Part shown: positions 17,967 through 26,797 of the stretch, piece by piece | Position numbering within the stretch: the first letter of the stretch is position 1 | How the letters are laid out: every line of letters starts with the position of its first letter | NCBI RefSeq assembly: GCF_025152745.1 | Contig: NZ_CP104040.1 | Location: 806,001 to 870,000, forward strand | Origin: Rhizobium sp. WSM4643 | Lineage (GTDB): Bacteria; Pseudomonadota; Alphaproteobacteria; Rhizobiales; Rhizobiaceae | Length of the DNA stretch: 64,000 nucleotides | Reading direction: 5' to 3' | The notes under the pieces: model-generated | Databases searched by the model: none | Seen by the model: the letters and a program-made list of their open reading frames with translations, nothing else | Told to the model about the DNA's origin: nothing | Made by a program: the position numbers and the translations under genes

Positions 17967-18428
17967 ATGAACCCGAAAAGCACGTTGAGCATCGCCGGCC
18001 ATCCGATCCATCCCATGTTGATCCCGTTCCCGGTGGCCTTCTTCGTCGGAACGCTTGTCACCGATATCCTTCACAGCCAGTCCGGCGACCCGTTCTGGCC
18101 GGCGGCGTCGAACTGGATGCTGGCGGCCGGCCTCGTCATGGCAGCACTGGCGGCACTCGCCGGATTGACCGACTTCTTCGGCGATAGCCGCATCCGCAGC
18201 TTGCGGGCTGCGTGGTTTCACATGATCGGCAACATCGTCCTCGTTCTGATCGAGGCCGTCAGCCTTTGGCGTCGGGTCGTACAGGGCCCTGATTTCATCG
18301 TGCCGACCGGGCTGGCGCTGTCTTTGATCGCCGTTGCGCTGCTGCTGTTCAACGGCTGGAAAGGCTGGGAAATGGTGTATCGTCACCGGGTCGGCGTCAG
18401 CGAAGAAACCGGCAATTCAACGCGGTGA
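17967..18428 (+). CDS. DUF2231 membrane protein
   Basis: A 153-residue protein with about four membrane spans. The opening STLSIAGHPIHPMLIPFPVAFF is the signature of DUF2231 (PF09990), whose conserved histidines may bind a cofactor or metal. The family is found in redox and cytochrome contexts but has no proven role. ATG 17967 is preceded by GGAGCGAGCAC. There is no clear operon partner. Confidence 0.9.
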   Translation: MNPKSTLSIAGHPIHPMLIPFPVAFFVGTLVTDILHSQSGDPFWPAASNWMLAAGLVMAALAALAGLTDFFGDSRIRSLRAAWFHMIGNIVLVLIEAVSLWRRVVQGPDFIVPTGLALSLIAVALLLFNGWKGWEMVYRHRVGVSEETGNSTR

Positions 18429-18872
18429 GGGAGGCGGCAAACGTCCGCACGTCTAGCGTCCTCTGGCCGACGGACAACTCTCCTTGCGGCGCGCAAGGAC
18501 TCGAGCCGGGTTTAGATCGCCTTCAGTCCGTAGCTGTCGTTTAGCGATCTCGAGGTAGACGACCGCTTCGCGCCCGGTCCGGTCCATTCACAAAAAGAGG
18601 ACCATGGAGCGGAAGCATAGCGAGCATTCCGTGCCGGCGAGCGCCGCCAGCTGCTTGCGACTGCCCTGTAAGCCGGATGTTGTTTGACACCAGGTTCCGG
18701 AATTACAGGGAATATTACGGGGCGGATCCTCCCACTTCATCAGCAACGTCTTAAAAAGCAATTGCCCCGGATTGGGTATCGATTGTTCGGTTCCGCACGG
18801 GAACGGTTCTGTTGCCTTGACCTGCCGAGGCAGGATTACATCTAAATAAGTAGTTCCCAATGGCATGGTCGA
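18429..18872. other. intergenic stretch with a repeated segment
   Basis: No gene is supported. The segment 18428-18500 (GGCGGCAAACGTCCGCA ... CTCTGGCCGAC) resembles 19925-20040, a dispersed repeat about 1.5 kb away. The rest would carry the promoter of the SRAP gene. Confidence 0.4.
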
Positions 18873-19568
18873 ATGTGTAGTCGCGTTTATATCAAGGAAT
18901 CGCTTCACGAGCTTGCGCGTAGGTTCGCTTTCGCCGGACAAGGCGACCTTGACGGCTTGGTTGACCGCATCCCTCGATATAACGGCGCGCCGCGGCTGGT
19001 CTACGCGATCATCATCCAAGACGCAGGGCCGGAGACGGATATCATGGCGCCGGTCTTTGCAATGGCGGTATGGGGCCTGGTGCCCGCATTGATGAAACCG
19101 AGCGACCGGCGTCTCCCATTGATCAATATTCGCTGCGAAAACATTGCCACGCATGGACTTTCCGGACCTGCCTATCGGTCGCGCCGCTGCCTGATCCCAG
19201 TCAATGGCTTCTTTGAGTGGAAGTACGCCAGCGGCCGGGACAAACAACCTTATGCTGTCGCGATGAAGACCGACGTTCTGTTCGCTCTTGCCGGCATTTG
19301 GGAGGTCTGGCGTCACCCGGCTGGCATCGATATCCGCACCTTCGCTGTCATCACCTGCCCGTCGAATGAGTTGATGGCGAACATCAGTAAGCGAATGCCC
19401 GTCATCCTCCGTCAAAAGGATTATGAGCGCTGGCTATCTCCTGATCCAAATCCATCCGACCTGATGAAGCCATACCCGGCGGAGCTTATGACCATGTGGC
19501 CGACCGGAACGGGCGTTGACAGCCTGAAGAACACCGGCCCCGAAATCATCCAACCCGGTTGCTCTTGA
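18873..19568 (+). CDS. SRAP (YedK/HMCES-like) protein with altered catalytic residue
   Basis: A 231-residue SOS response-associated peptidase-family protein. After Met removal, Cys2 (MCSR) is the residue that forms the DNA-protein crosslink at abasic sites. Asn85 (NIR) and Glu115 (NGFFEW) of the active site are present. The conserved histidine of the IHxRMP motif is replaced by Ser172 (ISKRMPVIL). This may change crosslink formation or release. It is an additional copy of a house-keeping family. There is no LexA box I can point to. ATG 18873 is fixed by the Cys2 requirement. Confidence 0.9.
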   Translation: MCSRVYIKESLHELARRFAFAGQGDLDGLVDRIPRYNGAPRLVYAIIIQDAGPETDIMAPVFAMAVWGLVPALMKPSDRRLPLINIRCENIATHGLSGPAYRSRRCLIPVNGFFEWKYASGRDKQPYAVAMKTDVLFALAGIWEVWRHPAGIDIRTFAVITCPSNELMANISKRMPVILRQKDYERWLSPDPNPSDLMKPYPAELMTMWPTGTGVDSLKNTGPEIIQPGCS

Positions 19569-20045
19569 TCCGCAGCGTTGGAATTGTCGGCCTAGCTGAG
19601 GGGCCGCAACCGCCGTCCATGCTGCCATGACGTCAGCCATCTTGAAAAGGAATAGAGTATCGCGCACCTGAACACAATAAGAACATCGGCGCTGCGGCCG
19701 CCAAATCTGAAGATCAGAACGTCTTGCTCATAAGCAGGATAGGAACCGGAGCCCCGCCACGCTCGTCGAAGAATTTCTTGACGGGTTGGTACCAGCAGGC
19801 GCGATATAGTGGCTCTCCGGCCGCGGTAGCTGCCAGCTCAGCACGGGCGAAACCCTCGGCCTTGGCGGCAGGCTCTTTTGGCCCTTCGAAAATCTGAAAT
19901 CTTCGCCAACCTGCTCAAATCTCGAGGGCGGCGGCAAACGTCCGCAAACTCCATCGCAAGAGCTTCTCTTGGGCCGGCATAGGGACGGTTTCGCGTGCTC
20001 TGGCCGACAGCCAACTCTCCTCGCGAGGCGCAAGGAGGGTTGAAC
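19569..20045. other. intergenic stretch with a coding remnant and dispersed repeats
   Basis: On the reverse strand, 19890 to 19714 reads as a protein-like C-terminus (PVKKFFDERGG ... ILLMSKTF then stop) with no start codon, so a broken gene of unknown family. The part at 19885-20040 shares sequence with 17840-17885 and 18428-18500. Nothing else is supported. Confidence 0.45.
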
Positions 20046-20651
20046 TCAAGGCCGATTAAACGGCTGTCCGCCGATACCGGTCGCGCTCTTGCGCGATCTG
20101 CTCGGGGGAGTAGCGATCGGGCGCGTCGTCGAACCGGGTCCATCCCTGCTCGTTATAGGCACGCCGGCGCCGACCGGGTCGACCCGGTTCGAACCCTGGA
20201 GGATGGCCTGCGCCTCGGAGGCGCGGGCGTCGTCGACCTTGGCCGTGACCAGGCTGCCGCCACGGCGGACACCTTCGGCATAGAGGTGGGCATCGTCTTG
20301 CGAAACACCCGAGTCGGTGAGGGCGCCGATCAGGCCACCAACCGCACCGCCAGTGACGGCGCCGGCGACAGCCCCGGCCGCAGTCACGGCGAGCCAGCCT
20401 GCGGCAACCGCCGCTCCGACACCAGGAATGGCCATCAGGGCCAGTCCGGTGAGCAGGCCGCCGGCGCCACCGACGGCAGCGCCGATGCCGGCGCCGATCG
20501 CTGCATCCTCAGCAACGCCGGAGCGATGGACCCGGCCAGCCTTGTTGGAGACGATACTGATGTCGTTCGAGGGAATACCTGCCGCTTCCAATTTGGTGAC
20601 GGCGGAGCGAGCGTCCGAATAGTCGTCGAAAACTCCGGTTACAGTTCTCAT
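20046..20651 (-). CDS. general stress protein (YflT-like), C-terminus frameshifted
   Basis: The protein starts MRTVTGVFDDYSDARSAV, a YflT/GsiB-type stress-protein domain that flanks a Gly/Ala-rich membrane-like hairpin (residues about 50-110). The last 40 residues look wrong. A different reverse frame, from about 20160 to the stop at 20056, encodes GWTRFDDAPDRYSPEQIAQE, the ending I would expect for rhizobial members of this family. So a one-base deletion or two-base insertion near 20161-20170 has swapped the tail. The gene may still yield a working core. Function is unknown; relatives respond to stress. Confidence 0.8.
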   Translation of the reverse strand: MRTVTGVFDDYSDARSAVTKLEAAGIPSNDISIVSNKAGRVHRSGVAEDAAIGAGIGAAVGGAGGLLTGLALMAIPGVGAAVAAGWLAVTAAGAVAGAVTGGAVGGLIGALTDSGVSQDDAHLYAEGVRRGGSLVTAKVDDARASEAQAILQGSNRVDPVGAGVPITSRDGPGSTTRPIATPPSRSRKSATGIGGQPFNRP

Positions 20652-20667
20652 CATGCTTCTCCTTGGG

Positions 20668-20982
20668 CTACCTGGCGACGATGTTGCCTCGATAATCGAG
20701 GGCGGAGACGGCTTTCCCGTCCTTCATGCCGCAGGCCATCCAGATCCCATTGTCGTCGAGCTTGAGATTCTTGACTTCGGTGTAACCCGCTTCCGCAATA
20801 CGATCCTTCGCCTGAGCTTCGGTAAGGCTGTTGGCGCCCTCGACGGGCGCAGTCGGATTTTTGGTGTCTGGGATTACAACCGTAGATATATCTCCATCCG
20901 CAGGTGGAGCCGGTGTTGTCTGGGCAAGGGCTGCAACTGTAGACGCGCAGAGAATGGTCGCCGCAAAGGCGATCTTCTTCAT
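20668..20982 (-). CDS. small exported PepSY-like protein
   Basis: A 104-residue protein with a signal peptide (MKKIAFAATILCASTVAALAQ, cut near residue 21). The mature part has the pattern LTEAQAKDRIAEAGYTEVKNL, close to a PepSY-type fold common in rhizobial exported proteins. The start at 20982 is set by GGAGG ten bases upstream. It lies 16 bases before the stress-protein gene on the same strand, so the two are probably co-transcribed. Confidence 0.75.
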   Translation of the reverse strand: MKKIAFAATILCASTVAALAQTTPAPPADGDISTVVIPDTKNPTAPVEGANSLTEAQAKDRIAEAGYTEVKNLKLDDNGIWMACGMKDGKAVSALDYRGNIVAR

Positions 20983-21316
20983 ACGTGGTTCCTCCACTTT
21001 GCGGATCAGATGAAGATCCTTGCGGTCAAAACACGCAGAGGCGATCTTTGTTCCCGGAGAACATGTGCTTGATTTTTCTATATATATGGCAAGGCAGGCG
21101 GCCTGTTGGACTATTCTCTATCGTGCCGGGCCAATGCAAGCAGACAACAATGGAAGGGACATCCGGTGATCCATGCCACGCCTACAGGAGGCTTCTGAGA
21201 GTGAGATCGGATCTTTAAATTTAAAGTTGTGATACTGTCTAATGGTCAGGAGGTGGCAGGGCGGGGCCGCTCTTCTGCCGGGCGCTTCGTGCGGCGACGG
21301 ATGCGGCCCGCCGATG
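20983..21316. other. intergenic stretch with an A/T palindrome
   Basis: It holds the promoter of the exported-protein gene and the 3' flank of the RidA gene. A perfect 14-base palindrome (CTTTAAATTTAAAG) lies at 21213-21226 and could be an operator. No gene is supported. Confidence 0.4.
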
Positions 21317-21715
21317 TCAGTGACTGCCCGGAATACGGGCAATGACCTTGATCTCGAAGTCGAAGCCGGCGAGCCAGTTGACGCCGATGGCGGTCCAATT
21401 AGGGTAGGGCGGCTTGCTGAACATCTCCTGCTTGACCGCCATGATCGTTCCGAACTGGTTTTCGGGGTCTGTGTGGAAGCTGGTGACGTCGACGATATCA
21501 TCCAGCGTTGCGCCGGCGGCACTCAGCGTCGACTTCAGGTTTTCGAAGGCAAGCCGCACCTGGCTTTCGAAATCGGGTACGGGAGTCCCGTCCGAACGGC
21601 TGCCGACCTGTCCGGACACAAACAGCAGATCACCGGATCGGATCGCGGCGGAATAGCCGTGCTTTTCGTAAAGAGCGTGCCTGTCGGCCGGAAAGATTGC
21701 TTCGCGTTGGGTCAT
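21317..21715 (-). CDS. RidA/YjgF family protein
   Basis: A 132-residue RidA-family trimer subunit. FVSGQVG, FENLKSTLSAAGATLDDIVDVT and the closing IKVIARIP are characteristic. The arginine that RidA uses for imine hydrolysis is usually in the RV.V region; here IVDVTSFHTD and TAIGVNWL place this in a divergent subgroup, so deaminase activity is uncertain. The gene is divergent from a TetR gene with three operators in the spacer, which probably control it. Confidence 0.9.
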   Translation of the reverse strand: MTQREAIFPADRHALYEKHGYSAAIRSGDLLFVSGQVGSRSDGTPVPDFESQVRLAFENLKSTLSAAGATLDDIVDVTSFHTDPENQFGTIMAVKQEMFSKPPYPNWTAIGVNWLAGFDFEIKVIARIPGSH

Positions 21716-21788
21716 TCTGATCTCTCTTCATTGTTGACAACGACCCTTGAGCGCGACGTATTGCTTCACATTTCGCGCCTCGTTTGAT

Positions 21789-21852
21789 ATACGGTTCGTA
21801 TGTGAAATGTATGGGATACGCATCGTATGTCAAGTCCATATACGCTTCGTAT
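21789..21852. promoter_or_regulatory. three tandem TetR-type operators
   Basis: Three copies of ATACG-n3-CGTAT lie at 21789-21801, 21816-21828 and 21840-21852, with centres 27 and 24 bases apart. They sit between the divergent RidA and TetR genes. The regularity and position make them very likely binding sites of the adjacent regulator. Confidence 0.85.
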
Positions 21853-21870
21853 ATGATATTGAGGGATGGA

Positions 21871-22464
21871 ATGGCAAGGAAACGCAGCGAAACGATGCAG
21901 GAAAACCGCGCCAAGCTGATCGCGGCGGCGCGTAAAACCTTTGCGGAAAAGGGCTACTCCGCAGCATCGATGGACGAACTGACGGCCGACGTCGGGCTGA
22001 CACGCGGCGCGCTCTACCACAATTTCGGAGACAAACGCGGGCTGCTGGCGGCGGTGGTCGATCAGATCGACACGGAGATGGCGGTGCGCGCGCAAGAGAT
22101 CGGGGCGCGCGCAGGCAGCGATTGGCAGGGCCTGCTCGCCGAGGGTGCGGCCTATATCGAGATGGCGCTGAACCCGGAAGTCCAGCGCATCGTTCTGCTC
22201 GACGGACCTGCGGTGCTGGGCGATCCCTCGCAGTGGCCGAGCCAGAATAATTGCCTGCAGGTGACCAGGAGCACCGTTGCGCGCCTGATCGCTCAAGGCA
22301 TGCTCAAGCCGCTCGACCCGGAGGCGGCCGCCCGATTGCTGAGCGGCGCGGCTCTCAATGCCGCCCTCTGGATCGCCGCGAGCGAACACCCAGAGAGCGT
22401 GATGCCAAAGGCGGTCGAGGCTTTTCAGGCCTTGGCGGCAGGTCTGCTTGCGGAGCCTTTGTGA
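21871..22464 (+). CDS. TetR/AcrR family regulator
   Basis: A 197-residue repressor. The helix-turn-helix at about residues 10-55 reads RAKLIAAARKTFAEKGYSAASM ... RGALYHNFGDKRGLL. The C-terminal half is the ligand domain. ATG 21871 is chosen because GAGGGA precedes it, although the frame is open further upstream through the operators. It faces the RidA gene and probably represses both genes from the three palindromes. Confidence 0.92.
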   Translation: MARKRSETMQENRAKLIAAARKTFAEKGYSAASMDELTADVGLTRGALYHNFGDKRGLLAAVVDQIDTEMAVRAQEIGARAGSDWQGLLAEGAAYIEMALNPEVQRIVLLDGPAVLGDPSQWPSQNNCLQVTRSTVARLIAQGMLKPLDPEAAARLLSGAALNAALWIAASEHPESVMPKAVEAFQALAAGLLAEPL

Positions 22465-22812
22465 TCTGGCAAGGCCAAAGTTGAGCGAAGGGATGTTCAC
22501 CGCAGTAACGGCGAAAGTGGCTCCTTCTCCTTACTCGCTCTTCGAAGCGAGAGAAGGGAAGCGGCACGGGCTGGATCGGTGGTCGTCGGTTTACCTTCGT
22601 CATTGGATGATGATGGGGGATGATGATGGGGCGATGGGTCTGCTTTCGGCCCAACAACCGGTCATTGACCGCCGCAAAGTCCGCCGCGAAACTCCAACTT
22701 TGCGACAGAGTTTTGCGGCAAGGATCCTCGAACGCTTTCAGGAAAGACCGGAGTGTCGCAAAAGTCAGGCAGACCGTCCGAAAACCCGAGCAGAGCGCGA
22801 TCTCGCGTGAAC
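22465..22812. other. intergenic stretch, low-complexity patch
   Basis: No supported gene. A GATGATGATGGGG direct duplication lies at about 22605-22631. Nothing else stands out. Confidence 0.4.
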
Positions 22813-23019
22813 CTACTTCAGGCCCAAACCGTCAATGAGATCGGCTCTGCCGATGTGAACCAGAGCCGAGATCAACGCGTTCTTTTCGTCCGACGGAGCT
22901 TGCTGAAGCTCCGCGGCGACAGCTTCCAAAACCTCAATATCACCATCCTCCGTGGAGGTCGCAGAACGTCGATCTAAATAGGAGGTGGCGATTGCCAGAG
23001 CGGCAGCTAGATTACGCAT
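22813..23019 (-). CDS. small hypothetical protein
   Basis: A 68-residue soluble, helical protein beginning MRNLAAALAIATSYLDRR. The start at 23019 is preceded by AAGAGG. It resembles many short rhizobial proteins of unknown function; I cannot name a family. It ends next to the left end of the IS remnant. Confidence 0.55.
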   Translation of the reverse strand: MRNLAAALAIATSYLDRRSATSTEDGDIEVLEAVAAELQQAPSDEKNALISALVHIGRADLIDGLGLK

Positions 23020-23072
23020 GTGCCTCTTTCGATAGTACCCGCCGTGCAGGCCAACCACGGCTCTGAGTCACA

Positions 23073-24156
23073 GTCGCAAATATCTCGCAAACGATCTGAA
23101 CGCGTCCTGTGTGATTCCGTAGAATAGTCGTCCATGGTATGTTTTGCCATGGCACATCTTTCGGGAACGGATCGTTCGCAACTTCTACTTCTGCCTGAAG
23201 TTGTTGACGACTATGTGGGACCAGACAATCCGGTCCGCTTCATCGAGGCCTTCGTGGACGGCGTCGATCTTGCTGCCGCGCCGGCTTTGAGCGGGTTGCA
23301 GCGAAGGAGACGGGACGTCCGGGCTTCGATCCGGCCGACATGTTGAAGCTCTACATCTACGGATACATCAACCGGGTGCGATCCAGCCGCCGCCTGGACG
23401 CCGAGGCGCATCGCAACATCGAGGCGATCTGGCTGCTGCGGGGTCTGAAGCCCGACTTCCGCACCATCGCCGCCTTTCGGCGTGTGAACCGCTCGGCCTT
23501 CAGGAAGGTGTTCCGCGAGTTTGTCGTCCTTTGCCGCCAGCTCGACCTTTTCGGGCGGGAGTTGTTGGCGGTCGATGGCACGCGCATCAAGGCGGTCAAC
23601 AACAAAGACCGCAACTTCACCCGCGCGGTGCTTTCGAAGTTCATGCGCGAGGCCGACGAGAAGCTGGCTGACTACATGAAGCGCCTCGATGACGGCGATG
23701 CCGAGGAAGAGCGTGTTGGCGGCAAAAGCGGCGTTTCTGGCTGCGGAGACGACAAACTCGCCGAGAAGATCGCGGCGATCAGGGACAAGCGCGCCCGGCA
23801 CAAGGCGCTTCTGGAGGAACTGGATCGCACGGGCGAAGACCAGATATCGCTGACCGATCCGGATGCCCGCGCCATGGCGCGCATGACGAAGGTGGGCGTC
23901 GGCTACAATGTCCAGCTTGCCATCGATGTGAAGCACAAGCTGATCGTCGAACAGGAAGTGCGCACCCAGGTACTCGACCTGGGCCTTCTTGCACCGACGC
24001 ACCAGAACCGCCTGGAAACGCCCTGTTGAGGCCACACGCCGCCCAAACGCCGTTGATCGCAAAATCTCCGGAAAAACAACATCGTCGATCAACAGCCGAC
24101 GCGCTCAGAAGCACAGGCCTGCGGCGTTTTAGGACGGTCTGCAGGAGATTTGCGAC
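23073..24156 (+). mobile_element. IS1182-type insertion sequence remnant
   Basis: Imperfect terminal inverted repeats are visible: GTCGCAAATATCTCGCAAAC at the left (from 23073) and GTCGCAAATCTCCTGCAGAC on the reverse strand at the right (to 24156). Between them lies a transposase gene with a frameshift and a missing C-terminal half. The element is shorter than intact IS1182 members and should be immobile. No target duplication was confirmed. Confidence 0.7.
23134..24030 (+). pseudogene. IS1182-family transposase, frameshifted and truncated
   Basis: The first frame gives the IS1182/DUF772 start (LLLPEVVDDYVGPDNPVRFI). It breaks near 23280, and the next frame continues with GFDPADMLKLYIYGYINRVR and the DDE-domain motif LLAVDGTRIKAVN. 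Homology ends after VGVGYNVQLAIDVKHKLIV, so the remaining catalytic residues are lost. The gene cannot make an active transposase. Confidence 0.85.
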
Positions 24157-24213
24157 GGCGCAGATGTCCAGTCTTCTTCGCCACCCACGGCTGACGGTCC
24201 CTGAAAGCCGGAC

Positions 24214-24249
24214 TTGACATTTTGTATGGTGCCTGACATTATTGTCAGG
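24214..24249 (+). promoter_or_regulatory. promoter with MarR-type operator, probably leaderless
   Basis: A -35 TTGACA (24214-24219) and a -10 CATTAT (24237-24242) are 17 bases apart. A perfect inverted repeat CCTGACA-TTAT-TGTCAGG (24232-24249) covers the -10 and touches the GTG start at 24249. Transcription would start at or next to the start codon, giving a leaderless message repressed by the MarR product. Confidence 0.7.
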
Positions 24250-24701
24250 TGACTAACAAATCGAATGAAACTCATTACGGGTCTGTCGGTGCTTGGGCGA
24301 AGCGGTGCTACCTCGCTGGTCGCGCGGCGATGGAGGCGATGCTCCGCCCCCATGATCTCGGCGCCACGCAGTGGTACGTTCTCTACCATCTGGCGCATGA
24401 CGGACCGATCATGCAGCGCGATCTGGTGAAAATCCTCCAGGTCGAGCGAGCGACGTTAAGCGCGGTCATAGCCGTGCTTGTCCGCAAGGGGCTCGTGGAG
24501 CAGGTGCCGGATAGCGTCGATCAGCGGCAAAAGCTGCTCCGGATGACCGCGGCGGGCATCAAGCTCTGGGACGAACTGCCCGATCTGGCAGTCATTCACA
24601 GCATCGCGTTCGACGGCATGGACGACGACGCCGTCGCCGCAGCGGTCGAGGTTCTCAAGACCGCCACCGAGCGACTCGAGCAGCTCACAGAAAGGAAGTG
24701 A
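24249..24701 (+). CDS. MarR family regulator
   Basis: A 150-residue winged-helix regulator: GATQWYVLYHL, IMQRDLVKILQVERATLSAVIAVL as the recognition region and DQRQKLLRMTAAG as the wing. The GTG start at 24249 overlaps the operator, and no better start lies in frame before residue 28. It precedes an epimerase-like gene by three bases, so the pair forms an operon probably under its own repression and relieved by an unknown ligand. Confidence 0.9.
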   Translation: MTNKSNETHYGSVGAWAKRCYLAGRAAMEAMLRPHDLGATQWYVLYHLAHDGPIMQRDLVKILQVERATLSAVIAVLVRKGLVEQVPDSVDQRQKLLRMTAAGIKLWDELPDLAVIHSIAFDGMDDDAVAAAVEVLKTATERLEQLTERK

Positions 24702-24704
24702 TGT

Positions 24705-25520
24705 ATGGCAGTCTTGATAACGGGCGTGACCGGCCTTGTAGGGGCCCGCCTCCTGCCTCGTCTCGTCGAGGCAGGTGTGGATTGTCGCGCCCTTGTGCGC
24801 GGAGGAAAAGACGTTCCTGCCGGCGTGACGGCAGTCGAGGGCGACCTACTCGATCGTTCGACGCTTGGGCAGGCGGTTGACGGTGTTACAGATATCATCC
24901 ATCTCGCTGCCGTCTTCCGTACCCAGGACGCCGACCTGATCTGGAAGAGCAATCTGGAGGGGACACAAAATCTCGTCGGTGCGGCGAAGGACCATGCGTC
25001 CGAGGCGCGCTTCATCCTCGCGAGCACCAGCAACGTTTACGGCGCGGACAGCGCTCATCCCGGGCGCGAGGAGGATGCGGTCGATCCCAAACTCGCCTAT
25101 CCCGCAAGTAAGTTCGCTGCCGAGAAGGCATTGCGGGACAGCGGTCTCAACTGGACGATCCTGAGGTTTCCCTTCGTCTACGGCGATGGGGACGGGCATC
25201 TGGAAGAACTGCCTAAGCACGCGGTCGCGGGCAGGTGGCATCCGGCGAAGCGGATCAGCACGATCCACCATCGCGACATCGCTACGGCCGTCAAACTAGC
25301 CTTGGACGGCGTGTTCGACGGTCGCATCGTCAATATTTCCGATGAGGCGTCGAGTTCAATATATGAGCTCGCGGCGTTGGTCGGCCAAAAGCTGGAGTCC
25401 TCCGCCGAGCCACTGGAAAGCCCTTGGCATCTCCATGTGGACGCCTCGCTGGCGCGTAGCCTCGGCTTTCAACCCAGCGTAAGGACGATTTACCAAGCCG
25501 TGCAAGAAGAGATCATGTGA
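24705..25520 (+). CDS. NAD-dependent epimerase/dehydratase family protein
   Basis: A 271-residue extended SDR. ITGVTGLVGARLLPRL is the nucleotide-binding start, DIIHLAAVFRT follows, and YPASKFAAEK holds the catalytic Tyr/Lys. AGAAAGGAAG before ATG 24705 is the ribosome site. It is co-transcribed with the MarR gene. The family acts on nucleotide sugars or aromatic or keto substrates; the substrate here is unknown. Confidence 0.9.
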   Translation: MAVLITGVTGLVGARLLPRLVEAGVDCRALVRGGKDVPAGVTAVEGDLLDRSTLGQAVDGVTDIIHLAAVFRTQDADLIWKSNLEGTQNLVGAAKDHASEARFILASTSNVYGADSAHPGREEDAVDPKLAYPASKFAAEKALRDSGLNWTILRFPFVYGDGDGHLEELPKHAVAGRWHPAKRISTIHHRDIATAVKLALDGVFDGRIVNISDEASSSIYELAALVGQKLESSAEPLESPWHLHVDASLARSLGFQPSVRTIYQAVQEEIM

Positions 25521-25729
25521 ATAGGGGATCTTCTGGCGCGCGATCGCTTCGCCTGAGCGCAGATGGGCGCGCGTTTTAGTTTACGCTTCCGGTTCGCCTG
25601 CGCGTCGGGTCTGCCGACTATCTGGTACCTGACCAATAGGAAGATCATCGGCTTTTGCGAATGGCTTAATGGCGAACGTTGGTCCGGCGCGATGTAGAGT
25701 TTGTGGCTATCAGGGGAACTTCCTTCGCT

Positions 25730-26345
25730 TGCACCAGACAACAGCAAAACAAGATTTCCATCCCTTCCACGCATGGCTGCGTGCATGGCTGGCCCGGCTC
25801 CTTCATCGAGTTTGAGGACCTCATTGCGCCGCTCGTCGCCGACGGGCACGATGTGGTCGTCCCATCGCTGCCGGGCTTCGCCTTCTCCAATCCCATCCGC
25901 GCGATATCCGGGCCAATCCGTATAGCTGAACAGTTTCACGGGCTGATGGTCGAGTTGTTCGGCGAGGCGCGCTATTCCGTGGAAGGTGGTGATTGGGGCT
26001 CCGGCATCGCCATCCACATGGCGTATCGCAACCCCGAAGCTGTTCTCGGCATCCACCTCAACATGGTCGCCATCAGGGCCGCCGATGTGCGGCCGACGAC
26101 GACCGAGGAAGAGGATTGGCTCGCCCGTTTCGCCGCCAATTTCGGACGGGAGAGCGGCTACAGCCATGAACAGGGAACGCGTCCGCAGACACTCGGCGTC
26201 GCAATGGCCGATAGCCCCGTCGGCCTGGCGGCTTGGATTCTGGAAAAGTTCGGCGTGTGGTCGGACCTGCCCCGGCGCGGAGATGGCAGTCCCGGAATTG
26301 TCGCTCGGCGATCTGCGCGCCTTCGTTGCCAAGGTCCTAAACCGT
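25730..26345 (+). pseudogene. epoxide hydrolase (alpha/beta-hydrolase) remnant
   Basis: The frame shows HGWPGS (oxyanion hole) and SVEGGDWGSG with the nucleophile aspartate of the epoxide hydrolase family, followed by cap-domain sequence. The N-terminal EHN domain is missing, the frame breaks near 26290, and the C-terminal histidine region is absent. The frame runs on without a stop into the ArsR gene, which has its own start. Confidence 0.75.
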
Positions 26346-26457
26346 CGTCGCCGATGTTTCAGGTCCGCTACGGGGATCGCCGCGAGTGCAAGAAATGGTC
26401 CTGGCAGGACGAGATTGCGCGACAACGGAAGCCATCGCGAAATAGACTTGCGAATCG

Positions 26458-26475
26458 CATAAGTGTGTGCTTATG
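26458..26475. promoter_or_regulatory. operator-like palindrome upstream of arsR-type gene
   Basis: CATAAG-TGTGTG-CTTATG is a six-base inverted repeat 8 bases before the ArsR start. It is a plausible site for that repressor. Confidence 0.5.
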
Positions 26476-26482
26476 TGTTGGC

Positions 26483-26797
26483 ATGATCGAGAATGATATT
26501 TTCCGAGCCTTGGCTGACCCGACCCGCCGCGCGATATTCGAGAAGCTGGCGGCGGGCGGCATGAACGCCAGCGCCCTGCGTGAGGGCATGGAGATCAGCC
26601 AGCCGGCAATGTCGCAACACCTCTCGGTTTTGCGGAGCGCAAAGCTCGTGAGGGAAGAACGGCAGGGGCGTTTCGTGAATTACGAAGTCGATCCGGAGGG
26701 GCTGGCTCTCATCGCACAGTGGTTGGCGAAATATCGCGCCTACTGGCCTGCCCGCATCGAAGCTCTCAAGGTCTTGCTGAAGGATATGGACCAATGA
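26483..26797 (+). CDS. ArsR-family transcriptional regulator
   Basis: A 104-residue winged-helix repressor beginning MIENDIFRALADPTRRAIFEKL, with recognition helix ISQPAMSQHLSVLRSAKLV. No metal-binding cysteines are seen, as is usual for the ArsR subgroup paired with SRPBCC proteins. The start at 26483 is fixed by the domain start although the same frame is open upstream. The stop overlaps the next start (ATGA), so the two are translationally coupled. Confidence 0.92.
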   Translation: MIENDIFRALADPTRRAIFEKLAAGGMNASALREGMEISQPAMSQHLSVLRSAKLVREERQGRFVNYEVDPEGLALIAQWLAKYRAYWPARIEALKVLLKDMDQ

